Assembly: GCA_964023275.1 (NCBI GenBank)
Contig: OZ029916.1
Location: forward strand, 45,789,304-45,853,303
Origin: Norana najaformis
Lineage: Eukaryota > Annelida > Clitellata > Crassiclitellata > Hormogastridae
DNA: 64,000 bases
Reading direction: 5' to 3'
The notes beneath the pieces are model-generated. The model was not told the origin of the DNA, searched no databases, and worked only from the letters and a program-made list of their open reading frames with translations. Position 1 is the first letter of the stretch, and every line of letters begins with the position of its first letter. Below are positions 1 to 11,700 of this stretch, piece after piece. The position numbers were made by a program, and so were the translations under genes.

Positions 1-191
1 TCCTGGCTGCATGTAACGGAACACACTGGCTGATCAACAGCTTCGGAGCGATGGCTCTGACGCGTGCTGTGCCGGCATCGTACTTCAGCCATAACGCCTG
101 GATGGTCATTCTGAATATTGTGCAGCCACTAGGTATATTCTTTAGATTCAACAGTTGCATTCTCTTTGTTAGGGCCTACCGACGCATTTAG
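1..191 (+). CDS. otopetrin-like proton channel, C-terminal exon (partial)
   Basis: An open frame runs from base 3 to a TAG at 189-191 and gives 62 residues; the 5' part of the gene lies outside the window. The peptide reads as the end of a multi-pass membrane protein: a hydrophobic stretch with THWLINSFG, then a hydrophobic helix with AWMVILNIVQPLGIFFRFNS and a short basic end. This matches the known pattern of the otopetrin (OTOP) family C-terminus: an LW-type helix, a short loop, a W..I.N...P..IFYR.HS helix and a short tail. Otopetrins are proton-selective channels of the plasma membrane. The family call rests on this one exon and on recalled family patterns. Another polytopic membrane family is possible. 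No splice acceptor can be seen because the exon is cut by the window edge. Confidence 0.6.
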   Translation, partial: LAACNGTHWLINSFGAMALTRAVPASYFSHNAWMVILNIVQPLGIFFRFNSCILFVRAYRRI

Positions 192-2083
192 AACAACCTA
201 GATGAACCCACCCCATGATCCTGCGCTGGAACGTCGTTCAAAGGCCTCATCGTATCAGACATCGACGCAGAAACTGACGAAGACCAAACATCCAAGTAAA
301 TGCGTAGGCCCATATACACAAACTATGAAGTTCAAGAGACGATGTCTTGTATAAACAGTGAAGGGTTTGTCGTTAGCTTTTTATTCTGGAAATTACTAGA
401 TGGAAAAGGTGTCCAAGTGTGGTTTAGCGGTGAACCACCCACAGGGTAAGAATGCTCGCTAGTGGGAAAAGACCTATGAGAAAATGTATCTCAGTGGGTT
501 GGGGATGTCTGAACCAGTGAAGGGAGTTGTCTCCCTTCCCGTTTACAAATCGCACCCTTAATTTTCAGTCAGAAAGTTAGCCCAGCGCATCCTACAAATT
601 CCTTGTAAAACATGCCACTAGCTGTGACCCAAAATATCACTTTTGACCTGGCCACCCAGTCTCCTGCCAGCCTTGTGTCCCCATTATATTCTTGGAATAT
701 GAATTTATTTAAGCTAACTTTAAGAGGCAGCTATGGACATGAAATGTTGACTTAATTTCTTAATTTCGGGATGTTAACGACAGCATTTTCTTAGCCTCGG
801 CATATGAGGTCGGGAGGCCAGTCCTCTCCCTTGCCGTCCGAACCTTCACACTGACAATGTATTCATTTCATAGCCCCTTTTTTTGGACAGCACTAGTAGA
901 ACAGAAACTTTGAAGCACCTTCTATCCTGAAGTCGATTTGGACCAGTGATCTCTGATTTGAACCACGCTAACAGCCGGATACTACGCCACTCCATTATGA
1001 CCTTTGGCCTCTGGCAATAATTGATTACTGCCTTGCCCTAGCTATAACGAACAAACAGAACCCAGCTACGCATGTATACAGGCTACAAATGCACTTTCCG
1101 CAACATGCGGGCGTTATAAAATATGCTGTTAAAACTGAGGTAGCTTTTATTACGTTTTTGCATGTATTAAGCGCCACTGTATATTGACTAAGCAAGCGAT
1201 GGTGCAATTGTTAGTGAAGGACTTGCTCAAGGTCCATACACAGTAACCGTCTCAGAGAGGTCTCGAACCCGCGCTCTTCGCGTTACAAGCCGAGTGCTAG
1301 CCTACATCCCATCGGTTATCGTCCTCACCGTTAACACGCTATAAAAGCTCACCGATGAATATACTGCTGCTGATAATGTTGTTTAGTTCGTGGTCTGCGA
1401 TGCGGTAGGTAACATTTTCAACTTAACTCCTGTCTGGTGTATGAAATTAAACAAAACAGACCAGCATCGGAAAAGCCTGTGAACCCCCGCTACGTGCATT
1501 ATGTATACAGTAAAGGGCACAGCTGGAGATCTATTTCTCGATACTATGACAAGTTGTCACAGCAGAAACAAAGCGCGAAACGACGGGGTCACGGGTGCGC
1601 GGTCAACTATGTATCACTGACGAATATTAATGAGGTTCATTAGCGACTGTGTTGCAACAGTGCACTGGATGTGAAGCATATTGTGGGTGGCAGCGCAGGG
1701 TACGGACTTAACCAGTAATGGTCCAGGATATCGCATGTAATGGTCTTTGCAATTGATCATGTGGGTGTCTGCACAGATCTGTTAGGGCGACAGCTGAGTA
1801 ACATTCGGCAGAAACTCAAAAGAAAACGATAAACAGGTCATAAAAACAAAGGGACTTTGGAGCCGGATAAATAAAGCATCCAATGAAAACACTTGCGAAC
1901 TACTTTTGCATTAATATTGTAAGAAAACAAACAGTAGTTTGTTGTTACTTAAAATTAATAAAAGTCTGACTATTCAGCATTTAGACTGCAAAATGAACTT
2001 GGACAACGTTGCGATAGAGCAGCCTGTTGCTAGGAACTAAGCCTAGCCGTGACCATATAAAACGAGAGAACTTAGTTTTAAAC
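192..2083. other. intergenic region, mostly unique
   Basis: This holds the 3' flank of the otopetrin-like exon and the upstream region of the 667-residue ORF. Apart from one family C SINE (about 1148-1320) and a short hairpin near 518-537 (gaagggag / ctcccttc), I see no gene. Short ORFs here have no recognisable protein and no family support. Confidence 0.5.
1148..1320 (-). repeat. family C tRNA-derived SINE copy
   Basis: Read on the minus strand it has a tRNA-like head with 'gcttgtaacgcg' and a B-box-like 'gggttcgagacc', then 'ttgagcaagtccttcact', ending near 'ggcgcttaat'. The same order of blocks recurs at about 5816, 47487, 52985, 57536 and 62100. Confidence 0.65.
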
Positions 2084-4087
2084 ATGGAAAGCAAAGAATA
2101 TCTACCGTCCGACGATGAAGTCTCGTTTTTATCGGAGCTCCAACATTTCGAAAAGCCCTTATCAGATGACCTTTTCTTCTTATCTCGTCAGGACGGTTGT
2201 CCTGCGAGAGATGATGCCGGCGTTGGTCTTTCTGGAGCGACAAAGCAAAGAAAGGTTGTCTACAAGGTTACACTGCAACCGAGGCTCACCTCGGAATCCG
2301 CACAGGGACCGGCAATACCTCCGCAGTACATGGAACTCTTCGAGAAACTCCAACCCAGGATCATTGCGCGAGGCCTGGCCTCGGACAGCGAGTCCCTCCT
2401 CGCCCTCAACCGCAGCCTTCGGCCAAAATCTGCGTCGGTGGCTGCTTCTTCCAACACCAGGCATAACCTTTCCTTCTTGTCTCGTGAGGACGGATCGTCT
2501 GAGACGGAGAGGCAGACTCCACGTCGGATGCTTGGCGGCAGACGCATGCCTCGAGAGGCCCTGGCCGTCGACAGAGGGCAGACAGCGTCCTGGTCCGTTA
2601 AGCACAGAGGGTCATTGTCGTTGCCACTGACTCCCAAGACTAGCTGCACTTCACCAGAGGTCCACAGCCAGGGTTTGAAGAAACCTTCATCGCCAAGGGT
2701 GGGCATAACAAAACCCGAGGCACAGGCATCGTTCGGAGACCTGGGTGGAAGAAATACCCAGCACCGGGGGTCAACTGAACGTCCTTACTCCGCCTCTAGG
2801 ACGCTGACACATAAACTTCTGCGCACGAGGTCGTACTGTGACAACATCGAAGACGACAAGGCACGCAGCTGGGCACCAGAACACTGCTCTCCTCTGGAAT
2901 CATCCTACAGAAACTACAGTCAGCAGATATTCCGCAACGCTAGAAAGCTACAGAGCTTTTCTTCCGAAGAAGCTCCGGAAACACCCGAGTTTCTCCGACA
3001 ACCGATCGGAACACAACCCGGACGTTCCAGGTCCAGCTCTGTCGATTTTTCTGGCGAGAAACGTGACCTAGGGTCGTGGTCAACGTCTGCAAATTCCGTC
3101 TTCAACTCGCCATCTATTTCCTGTGCAACCGCTTTGAGCGAAGACGAAGAAGCGGTCTTCAGAAATTCGCTGCTTCTTTGCGACGTGAAGAGATCTGGAT
3201 CCATGCAGGGACCAGCAAACACAGAGTCCGCTGCTATGAAGTCTTCTTCCCAAGTAGCCAACGACCCATCGTATGTCTCCCGGGAAACTCTAGTTCCCAC
3301 ATCGACGTCGCGTGGACTCAACTCACCACTGTTAGACTCCCGTGTAACAGAATGGTCACTGGGCTCTACCAGTGAAACTGGCATTTCTCCCGAGGGTGAT
3401 TTCGATTCTGGGGTTGCCAAGTGCTCCGATGGCCCCGGAAAAAGCGGCGTGACTAACAGTTGGACAAAAACTGAAACAAATCCCGACACAGATGGTTCTA
3501 ACTCGAGCTCAGAGATCGAACATCTCTTCCAGGCCATTGCGCGAATTTCAGGGCATCCCGAGACACAGATGAAACATGAAACCTCGATTGTCCTGACCGA
3601 GAAGATGCGTCCCATCGCGACACAACCAGGTAGAACTGCATCGAACGCATTCACGAAGGAAGTTGAACTCAGCTCTTCGATTTCTTGCTCAGCAGAAACC
3701 GAGTGTTCTGAGTCGACGGACGAGAGCTCAACGAACGCGGATCCCGGGTGGGCACCAGAGTACCACAGCAGTAGCTGGCAGGAAGATGAAGAAGGTGGTA
3801 CGAATGTGGTGCTCGACCACGACAGTGCGACGCATTCAGAGCCAGGCTCCACGCGGAGTCATAACTCCGCGGATAATGGTGGTCGGATTCAGGAAGCGGA
3901 AAGGCACGAGGTCTACATTCCGGAGATGAGTTCAAAGTTTATCTCCAAGGTTACCGTGTTGCTGCGGCGTCCAAGGAACCAGCGGGATCAACCGGATCAA
4001 CAGTCGGGAACTTATGGGATGGCTGGGTGTCGGATAAAACAGCTTCCCATTGGACAGCTAAAACCCATTCAAGAGTATACCCTATAG
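2084..4087 (+). CDS. uncharacterised Ser-rich, probably disordered protein, 667 aa, intronless
   Basis: This is a single uninterrupted frame of 2,004 bases. The chosen start is the ATG at 2084 in good context (aacATGg); an in-frame stop at 2015-2017 closes the frame upstream, so no longer ATG start is possible within this exon. I do not recognise the protein. It is rich in Ser, Thr, Glu, Arg and Pro, has no obvious signal peptide or membrane helix, and looks largely disordered. One feature stands out: a motif FLSR[Q/E]DG occurs twice, at residues 32-38 and 131-137. The N-terminus is acidic (SDDEVSFLSELQHF). The last 60 residues, with SKFISKVTVLLRRPRNQR, are more ordered and basic and may be a binding segment. 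A 3' UTR could end at the AATAAA at 4453. It differs from its spliced neighbours in being intronless, so it is either a retrocopied gene or a gene dominated by one exon. Antisense ORFs over it, including one of 310 codons, are shadows. Confidence 0.7.
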   Translation: MESKEYLPSDDEVSFLSELQHFEKPLSDDLFFLSRQDGCPARDDAGVGLSGATKQRKVVYKVTLQPRLTSESAQGPAIPPQYMELFEKLQPRIIARGLASDSESLLALNRSLRPKSASVAASSNTRHNLSFLSREDGSSETERQTPRRMLGGRRMPREALAVDRGQTASWSVKHRGSLSLPLTPKTSCTSPEVHSQGLKKPSSPRVGITKPEAQASFGDLGGRNTQHRGSTERPYSASRTLTHKLLRTRSYCDNIEDDKARSWAPEHCSPLESSYRNYSQQIFRNARKLQSFSSEEAPETPEFLRQPIGTQPGRSRSSSVDFSGEKRDLGSWSTSANSVFNSPSISCATALSEDEEAVFRNSLLLCDVKRSGSMQGPANTESAAMKSSSQVANDPSYVSRETLVPTSTSRGLNSPLLDSRVTEWSLGSTSETGISPEGDFDSGVAKCSDGPGKSGVTNSWTKTETNPDTDGSNSSSEIEHLFQAIARISGHPETQMKHETSIVLTEKMRPIATQPGRTASNAFTKEVELSSSISCSAETECSESTDESSTNADPGWAPEYHSSSWQEDEEGGTNVVLDHDSATHSEPGSTRSHNSADNGGRIQEAERHEVYIPEMSSKFISKVTVLLRRPRNQRDQPDQQSGTYGMAGCRIKQLPIGQLKPIQEYTL

Positions 4088-4452
4088 CAGTCCCCGGTAC
4101 CACGCTACTCAATTGGGCTGACGTCTGAAATTTTGAGACGTAAGCTACTAAGTGATATACCATTTCTTAAAAATTATGTCAGAATGCTGAATGCATTTAC
4201 TTTACATAACGTTTTTTACTTTGAATAGAATATATCTTCTTTTGGTAATCCACTCTAGCACATGGAGTATTAAATCCTTTACTTGCCTTTAATTCTGTAT
4301 AAATGTAATGTTCTGGAGTGTGTTACAAAATGACGAAATACTATGCGAAAACGGCACCTGATTGGATAGCAATCTAATTGAATAATTATGAATTAATGGC
4401 GATAAATTATTCCTGATTTTGTATCATTGATTGTATGTTTGTAATCAAACAG

Positions 4453-4458
4453 AATAAA
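4453..4458 (+). other. possible poly(A) signal of the 667-residue gene
   Basis: AATAAA lies 366 bases after the stop codon on the sense strand, in AT-rich DNA. A second AATAAA-like site lies near 4604. Which one is used cannot be told from sequence. Confidence 0.35.
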
Positions 4459-4758
4459 TATTTTCTGCTATATTCTGTCAGTTTTAGAAACATTTGCACA
4501 AGGAGTCAACTTGTTACTTTTGCAACAGCATCGCATTGAACCTGTCATGTTGCCTACCTTATGCATAATGAATGTGTCTAAAATAATGAATAATGACAAC
4601 TTGAATAAAGGATGTGTCGAAAAGCGTACTCTGGTTGGTGGCACTTGTTTGCATGTAATACCATCAAATCCAGTGGCCGAACTGACTTTATGATACATAC
4701 ATTATAACCGTATTTTCAGATAAGAAGGTTTTTCCCGAGGAAATGCAGTTTATGAACC

Positions 4759-4870
4759 GAACCCTTTTGCCTATCGATTTTATTTTGACTGAGCGCCAGT
4801 GAATAAGCTGGTCCCCGCCGCGCGGCTTTCGTTGGGCGCTGTAGAAATCTCGGAAGTACGATTACGATTA
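4759..4870 (-). repeat. family A repeat fragment
   Basis: The reverse complement carries the family A core: 'cccaacgaaagc', 'accagcttattcactggcg', 'caaaataaaatcgataggc'. Only the 5' part of the element is present. Confidence 0.65.
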
Positions 4871-5815
4871 CTTGACCGTGATTGAGAAAGCTTGGTCTAA
4901 GTCGGAAATATCCAAATTATGGTTTAATCAAATGGCGTGGTTTTAACAAAAATAATTGTTAAAAGTTAGTAACGTTTAATATGTACGACTCCATGCGAAT
5001 AGTTACATTCGAAAAGTTGCAAATTAAACTTTAACATAATTTAGCTAATTAGCGTAAATTAAAGAGTTTAATAAGCAAAATTGCTTATCTAGCCTGAAGT
5101 TTACCATGAGGTTATTTTGTGATATACTCGGCACTTCTGTGAAAATTATGTTCACCAGTATCGTGGGCCTGTTTCATGCCTAATCGCCTTCTGTGCGCAT
5201 TGCTAGCTTGATTTTCCGACTTTGGCCGTGTTTTCTCAGACACGCGATCACATATTTGTGCCACCAGTCATCTTAATTATGAAGGCGTCGCATATAATTA
5301 ATGCATAATCAAGTTTGTAAATAAGATGGGGAGGCCATGTGCCACGCAGTGATTAGCTATGCATGTACCAATGTGGAGGAGTTACCAGCTGCCTATAATT
5401 ATAGGCCTACACACCTGTTTAAGGAGTTTATGAAAGTCAATCACCTCCAAGCTGCATCACGCCATACATGAATAATTCCTCAGTGAGTCAACAAGAATTT
5501 CTTGCATCCCACGAGAAAAGAATGAAGGTTCAACCCTCCAAATGCACCACTGCATCCTATGCTTGGATGCTTCTGTTGTTAGATACTATGAACTGTATTC
5601 TCAAATGCCTGTCAATAGAGATCGTAGAATTCGTGCTACGTAAACTTGTGCACGGAAACTAAGAATTGTCCTATAAAAGATTGTCATAAGAAGAACTGAG
5701 ATTTCGTGTTGTATAACTTATAAAAAAATAGCTACAGCAAGAATACTGTCTTTAAAAATGGCTGCCGTAAAAGTGACGGGGAAGAGGCAGTGCAATCATA
5801 TAATTTCTGCATTTA

Positions 5816-5970
5816 TAAGGCGCCACTAACTAATGACTTAGCATCAATCGATTGAGCCGAGCAGTTGTGAGTGAAGGACTTGCTCGAGGTCCCTACATAG
5901 TAACCGTCTTGGAGGAGGCTCGAACCCGTACTCTCCGTGTTACAAGCCCAGCGCTCTATCCAATATGCTA
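5816..5970 (-). repeat. family C tRNA-derived SINE copy
   Basis: The minus strand shows 'cttgtaacacggagagtacg', a B-box-like 'gggttcgagcc', the block 'gagcaagtccttcactcaca' and a tail 'gtcattagttagtggcgcc'. Confidence 0.7.
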
Positions 5971-6174
5971 CCTATATACCATGGCATAAGTTCACGGCAT
6001 AACTTCAAATTTCTAGCCCCTGCATATCCCTCAAATGGTAAAAGTTTGTGCATGATCAGGCTCCGATCGGGACCCTCCTTTTCAGATTCTGGCACAGTCC
6101 CTACCCACCCACTCCCTTTGGGGCCTCGCAAACCCATAGTTACGATGCTGGGAATAAATGTGGTGTGTTATTGT

Positions 6175-6500
6175 AATCGTAATCGTAATGGTAATCTCGA
6201 GATTTCTACAACGCTCAACGAAAGCTAAGTAGCGGGAACCAGCTTATTGACAGGCGCTCAGTCAAAACAAAATCGATAGGCAACAGGTTCGGTTCAAGGT
6301 AAAGATCCAGGAGTCAGGCAGGCAGATAGTTGGACGGTTACAGTGGATGGTGTTTGAAATTGAAGCGAGAATAGAGATAAGGAGAAGAGGAGGAATCAGG
6401 ATAAGATTTTTGGAAAATAAATGTTTTCAGTTTTGAGTGAAAGACCTGCGCAGAAACTGAAAGAGGTAAAGTGTTGGTGAGTTCGTATGACGGTTCAGAT
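6175..6500 (+). repeat. family A repeat, long copy
   Basis: It begins with 'ctcgagatttctacaacgc', continues through 'ccagcttattgacaggcgc' and 'gtcaggcaggcagatag', and reaches the distal block 'gttttcagttttgagtgaa'. With the copy at 6955-7275 it defines the full element. Confidence 0.7.
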
Positions 6501-6954
6501 AATCGTCGTAAATCTGGCGGGAGTTTACACACAGACTTTGAACTGTACTGTACATGCACAGAACTTGACGGTGCAGCGAAGTGGGACACCTGAATATCTC
6601 CTAATTACCCGACTGTGCTGCATAATTTTCGGCGAAAGCTGAACCAGCAACGACGCCGAATGTTACAACCGTCGTCACCAGGTGCGCTATACCGTTCGGG
6701 GGTCAGTAAAGCATCCTCGGACCGCAACGACGATGACGAATGCAGAGGTCCCGATGAATAATGCATCCGGTCAAAGGTCACACCGAAATCGGACGCCAAC
6801 CGATCCGACTCCCGTCATCAGGATAGCATACGTGAAAGAGGAATGTTTTCAGTTTTGAGTGAATGTAGGATACAGCGTCGGATACATTGGACGCTGAGTG
6901 AGCTGTTTTGATTATTTGCAATTATGATTGCAAGTAGGCAGACACACTGGAAGC

Positions 6955-7275
6955 TACGTCGTAATCGCAATCGTAATTCCGAGATTTCTACAGCGCCCAA
7001 CGAAAGCCGCGCCGCGGGGACCAGCTTATTCACAGGCGATCAGTCAAAACAAAATCGTTAGGTAAAAGGGTTCGGTTCCAGTTTAAGATCCAAAAGTCAG
7101 ACTGAGAGACAGCGTGGCAGCTACGGTGGGTGATGTTTGGAATTGGAGCGGAAAGACGGATAAGAGGAAGAAGGCGAGTCAGGATAGCATATGTGAAAGA
7201 GGAATGTTTTCAGTTTTGAGTGAATGTAGGATACAGCGTAGGATACAGTGGACGCTCAGTGCAGCTGGTAAATCT
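6955..7275 (+). repeat. family A repeat, long copy
   Basis: It has the same block order as the copy at 6175, and the distal part 'gtaggatacagcgtaggata' is nearly identical to a separate fragment at 6840-6900. The local cluster therefore holds at least three overlapping or nested pieces. Confidence 0.7.
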
Positions 7276-7864
7276 TATCTCTGTATATACTCTTAATACG
7301 GTAATATAAATCGGTAACGCACTTTCTACGTCTCTACAGAAACTCAGCGGGAGCTTGGTTTCGAGAACGACAGATCATTCGGCTGAGACGCAAACACAGC
7401 AACAGCAATCCAACGAAAACAACTTAACTGCTTTTATACCTACATGCCGACCTTGAATATTCAAAACGCTTTTTAGATCAGTGTAAAAGTAGAAGCAAAA
7501 AAAGGAAAAGTAAAAGCAGAACCCGACTCGAAAGGCAGTGTCTTTGGCGATGCCTCTGAAGGCTAGCAGACCTTAACAGCTTCTGATTCCTTCTAAAATT
7601 TCTATAGAGTGATGTGAGGTGCTAGCGACTTCACTTTCCTCTATAGGTCTATCTCTACGTTTGAGGACGGGTGGCCGCTCATCTGTCTCTCTGTCTCTCG
7701 CTCTCTGTCTGTGACCAACTATCTTCCAACCTACAGTGAACGGCAGTGTTATTGGCGCATATGGAGCAGAAATCTCGAAACATTTTCTGCCCTGGCGAGT
7801 ATTTGAACTCTTGACCTCTCAGCTGATATTTGTCCGATACGCTAACCAATAGGCTACCGCACAA

Positions 7865-7915
7865 GTTAAAGTACGGCCGCCATCAACGGCAACCATAAGA
7901 TGTCGTTAAACACTG
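7865..7915 (+). repeat. family F repeat fragment
   Basis: It contains 'accataagatgtcgttaaac' followed by 'actggaaa'. The same block is clustered four times at 17100-17660. Confidence 0.55.
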
Positions 7916-8030
7916 GAAACTGCAAAAACATTCATAGCACAAGCATTTTCTTACGAACGGTTCAAAGCGCATCAGTCTGTCGCAGAGTAGCGACATCGGT
8001 GGACAAGGTAATAGCCCACATGTAAATGTA

Positions 8031-8280
8031 CACAGTTTTATATAGCGACCACATGACTTCGACCCTGATCATTATTCAATGAATTTATCGGGTGAGGTCC
8101 TTCACCACAGCTGCCCGTTTGAATGGCCGCCACGACATTTAGGTCCCTTGTACGGACCGTGCTAGCCCGAGCCCCAGATTCGAATCTCTGAAATAAGCCA
8201 GTGTGGGTATGCGAATCGGGATCCCTCACGTGCAGAGGCGCCTTGGCCTACGCTTTAACCAATGAAGCTAACCAGGCCAG
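8031..8280 (-). repeat. family B tRNA-derived SINE copy
   Basis: On the minus strand it starts with a tRNA-like head (A-box-like 'ttagcttcattgg', B-box-like 'gattcgcatacc') and ends with 'cgaagtcatgtggtcgcta'. Other copies lie at 33910, 35170, 49350, 54310 and 58540. Confidence 0.65.
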
Positions 8281-8610
8281 CTGAAGTACTGTGGCCTAAG
8301 AACCTAATTAAGGTAACGACTCGCAGCACCAGGCACTCGTGTTCCCGGTATGTTCATGGAATGTTTTCTGGCGAGAAAGTTAGCTCGGCCTATTACGGTA
8401 TTCAGGTCAAACTAAAAACGGCAAAGTAGCCTAACTTAAAATGACTGTAAGGTCTATATGGTTTGTACGTCCACAAATATTCGGTAAAAGCCAGCAGTGT
8501 TGCAGATATTTTAAAAGCAGTAGGCGTGCGAGCGAAGTGCAAGAATTTCTACTTTTCCATCCCACTACCAATACTGCACATTACATTCGCGAAAGTTTAG
8601 TTAAGCGTCT

Positions 8611-8616
8611 TTTATT
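8611..8616 (-). other. possible poly(A) signal of VDAC
   Basis: AATAAA on the minus strand, 118 bases beyond the VDAC stop codon at 8734-8736. It is the nearest candidate in the sense direction. Confidence 0.45.
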
Positions 8617-8733
8617 TGAACACTGAACATTTTGAACGCGTATAAACAAAACATAGACGTAATATCAACGAGGTTGAAGTCGTTCTGACGTCACGCCGTT
8701 TGCGCCTGAAGACGAATGGAATAGTGCTGCCAC

Positions 8734-11700
8734 CTAGGCTGAAAAGTTGAGAGCCAGGCCAAATTTGTGACCCTTAGTCGGCTCCCGTCGGGACTCGAGA
8801 AGGAGAGACAGGGTGAGGCTGACACCTACAGGTACAAAACGCATAAAACAATCTACACAACATTCCGTGTCGCCAAAACTTTTTGTTACAGAAATAGACA
8901 GGTAATAATAAATCTATTGCTGCGACATTAAATTACAAAGACATGTCCAATCGGCCTATAGATAAATGGACGACATACAAGCGGGAATGGACATGCGAAG
9001 CAATACGAAAGGTTTCTTCTCTGACAGCCACGTTCGTTGGGCTGACACTGGGCTACGAGCGGCACTATGTGGGTCCGCCCTAGGCCCACTGATCACGGCT
9101 TTCTGGGCTACACCTGGGTTTTGAGTTTATGCTGGGCAGATTGACGTATAACAATTACAGGATTGGCAACAAAAGGAGACTGCGGTTACTAATTTGGTCA
9201 TGAATGTAGCTAGATTTTCGTAATCGTTTGGTCGGGTAGAATTGAAAGAGAACCATTCAAGCAGCAGATGTTAACAGAAAAGAACACTGAAAACTTACTG
9301 ACAGTAAATCAAGTTTAAATTACTCAAAGCTGTAATTTAAATTCATGAAAAGTTCTGGTACTAACCTTCGTGTATGTTGTACTGATAAGACAGTCCAACC
9401 TGATTGCTACTTTGCAATTTCACCTACAGGAATTTTAGCACAACTTTACGCGTCTGTTTATAAAATTTGTTCACAATTCTATTTATAAAAATCATGTATA
9501 ATCATAAGCTGGTGTTCCATTTATAAGTTCGTCATTTCCATAATCAAATTTGCTACCTCTTTAGTTGATAAATCCCTGCTCGTAATCTCAAGATTTCTTA
9601 AATGCCCCAAAGAAAGCTAAGCCACAAAAACCAGCTTTTTCATAGGTGCTCAGTCGAAATCGGTAGGCAGGTAAGGTCAGGTTGGTTCCAGGTCGTGACC
9701 CAGGGGTCAGGCATGTACAGAGTCAGACGGCTAATCAGTCAGTACATTTATATAGCGCATCTTAAAGATATCTAATATCAGAAGACTCAGAATTTGCTAG
9801 TATCCACCAGTCGTCCAGTCTTTTTTCTTGACTTTGATTTGACTTGTAACAACCACTTATTGATGTCTTGATCATTATAATAACGGCGCTATAGAAGCCA
9901 TTAGATTTCACCCAACCACAACCACTCTGGGCGTGCATAAGAAAGTGTTTGAAAGTGCATACCTGAGTGTGAAAGGGTGTTTCGATGTGCATACCTGAGT
10001 GTGAAAGGGTGTTTGAAAGTGCATACCTGAGTTTGAAAGGGTGTTGAAAGTGCATACCTGAGTCTGAAAAGGTGTTTCGATGTGCATACCTGAGTGTGAA
10101 AGGGTGTTTGAAAGTGCATACCTGAGTTTGAAAGGGTGTTGAAAGTGCATACCTGAGTCTGAAAAGGTGCTTGGATGTAAATACCTGAGTGTGAAAGGGT
10201 GTTAGGATGTGCATACCCTAAGCGTGAGAGTGTGGTAGCAAGTACGTACCCGAAGAGTCGTGTCTTTGTCCGGACAGTACTTGGCACCGAACCCGAAGAA
10301 GGTTGAGCGCGATCCGGTTGTCCACCCCAGCTGGACGCCCGTCTCCAGACGATCGTTCACCCGGTGGAAAACTGAACCCTCCAGGACGCGTCCATCACAT
10401 CTACAAACCACAAGACAACCGCATAATAGCGCTATAAAAACCGTAAGCGCACACAAGAAGTGGCATCCGGAAGCCATGTTGTTTTATTATGTTAGTTTTC
10501 GCTGTTCAGTCTTCACTTAACGTGACAGAATATTCGTTTTATACCATAGAGTAGAAATCTCGAAAGATTTTTCCGCTGTTTGAACCTCCAACTCAGGTGT
10601 CAGTTTTTATGAACACGCAGTATTAAACGACGCAGATAAATTTGAACGAGCGTACAACTCAAGCGTTTATTTGTGGACATGCGGTGTGGTATACTTTGCT
10701 TTATACGAGTCTCGACATTTTCAGGCAGAAAATGTGTAGGCTTCAGTGAGATAGCCTATATGTACGTATGGTCTGCCTGCATATTACAGTTGATGTTAGG
10801 CCTTCAATACAATAGGCGATATGTGGTTAAAATTTATAATTTGGAGAAACTGTACGAATTTATGTGACAAAGGACAATGTTGAAAAGAAGAAATTCAATA
10901 TAAATGAAAAGAAAAACAAAATTTGTGATTTGATACAGAAATCGGACACGTTGCTTCGTATAAGATATCATAAGTATAGCTCAAGGCCGTACAGTCTATG
11001 AGACGTGGGTTGATAGTTTATCATGCTAAGCAGTACACTATAGGAGACATGGAAGACTGACATAAGGGTTGAAAGTTCATCTCGCTAACCCCTAGACTAT
11101 CAAAACACCCTACCTCTGCAACAGTCAAAAGGATGCATAATGCACTGTCAACCCAAGCATAAAACAATAGCTGTTTAAAACTATCAACACAGAAGTCAAA
11201 GTGGGCTTGAAAAGAATACTTACAACCCCCAGTGCATTGTCAAATCGTTCTTGGAATATCCGGCAGCTAAGCTACACTCGCTAATTACTGATTTTAGTGA
11301 CATCCGGTGGGCATCCACGGGGACCTGGAACCCGACGAGCCAGCCCTTGTATCTACAAACAGAGCAAATTCACAATAAGCCATACAACATAAGGTCAAGT
11401 CAGGTCAAGGGCGTCTCCGGGGACATCCTTTTCTTCGGCCTCGGCCGTGTTACGGCGCTATATAAATTGTCTTATTATTATTATTATTATTATTCTGGCC
11501 AATATCTGCCAGAACTGGTTAGTGTTAATCTTGGCTACTAAACTTTGAAAGTAAAACGGTCATAAAACACCGGGAAATAAAGAAGTTAATAAGAAGTTGA
11601 TATAAAGTTATACTTTAAAACTTTGTAATAATGCATCATTTTTACTGACATTTGCTACTGTTGACTGTTTTGTACGCAGTTTTGCTGCAAAGTGTGGCCG

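Larger units (their letters stand above)
4088..8733. other. gene-free region between two convergent genes
   Basis: This lies between the 3' end of the plus-strand 667-residue gene and the 3' end of the minus-strand VDAC gene. It contains dispersed repeats of families A, B, C and F, listed separately, and otherwise AT-rich sequence. I found no exon with a recognisable protein on either strand. Confidence 0.5.

Noticed and set aside
1437..1643. 68-codon plus-strand ORF
   Set aside because: It has no domain, no Kozak-like start or neighbours that support it, and is of a length expected by chance.
2920..3852. 310-codon ORF on the minus strand
   Set aside because: It is the antisense shadow of the 667-residue plus-strand gene. 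The plus frame is longer, has a good ATG and an upstream stop, and the minus frame has no domain.
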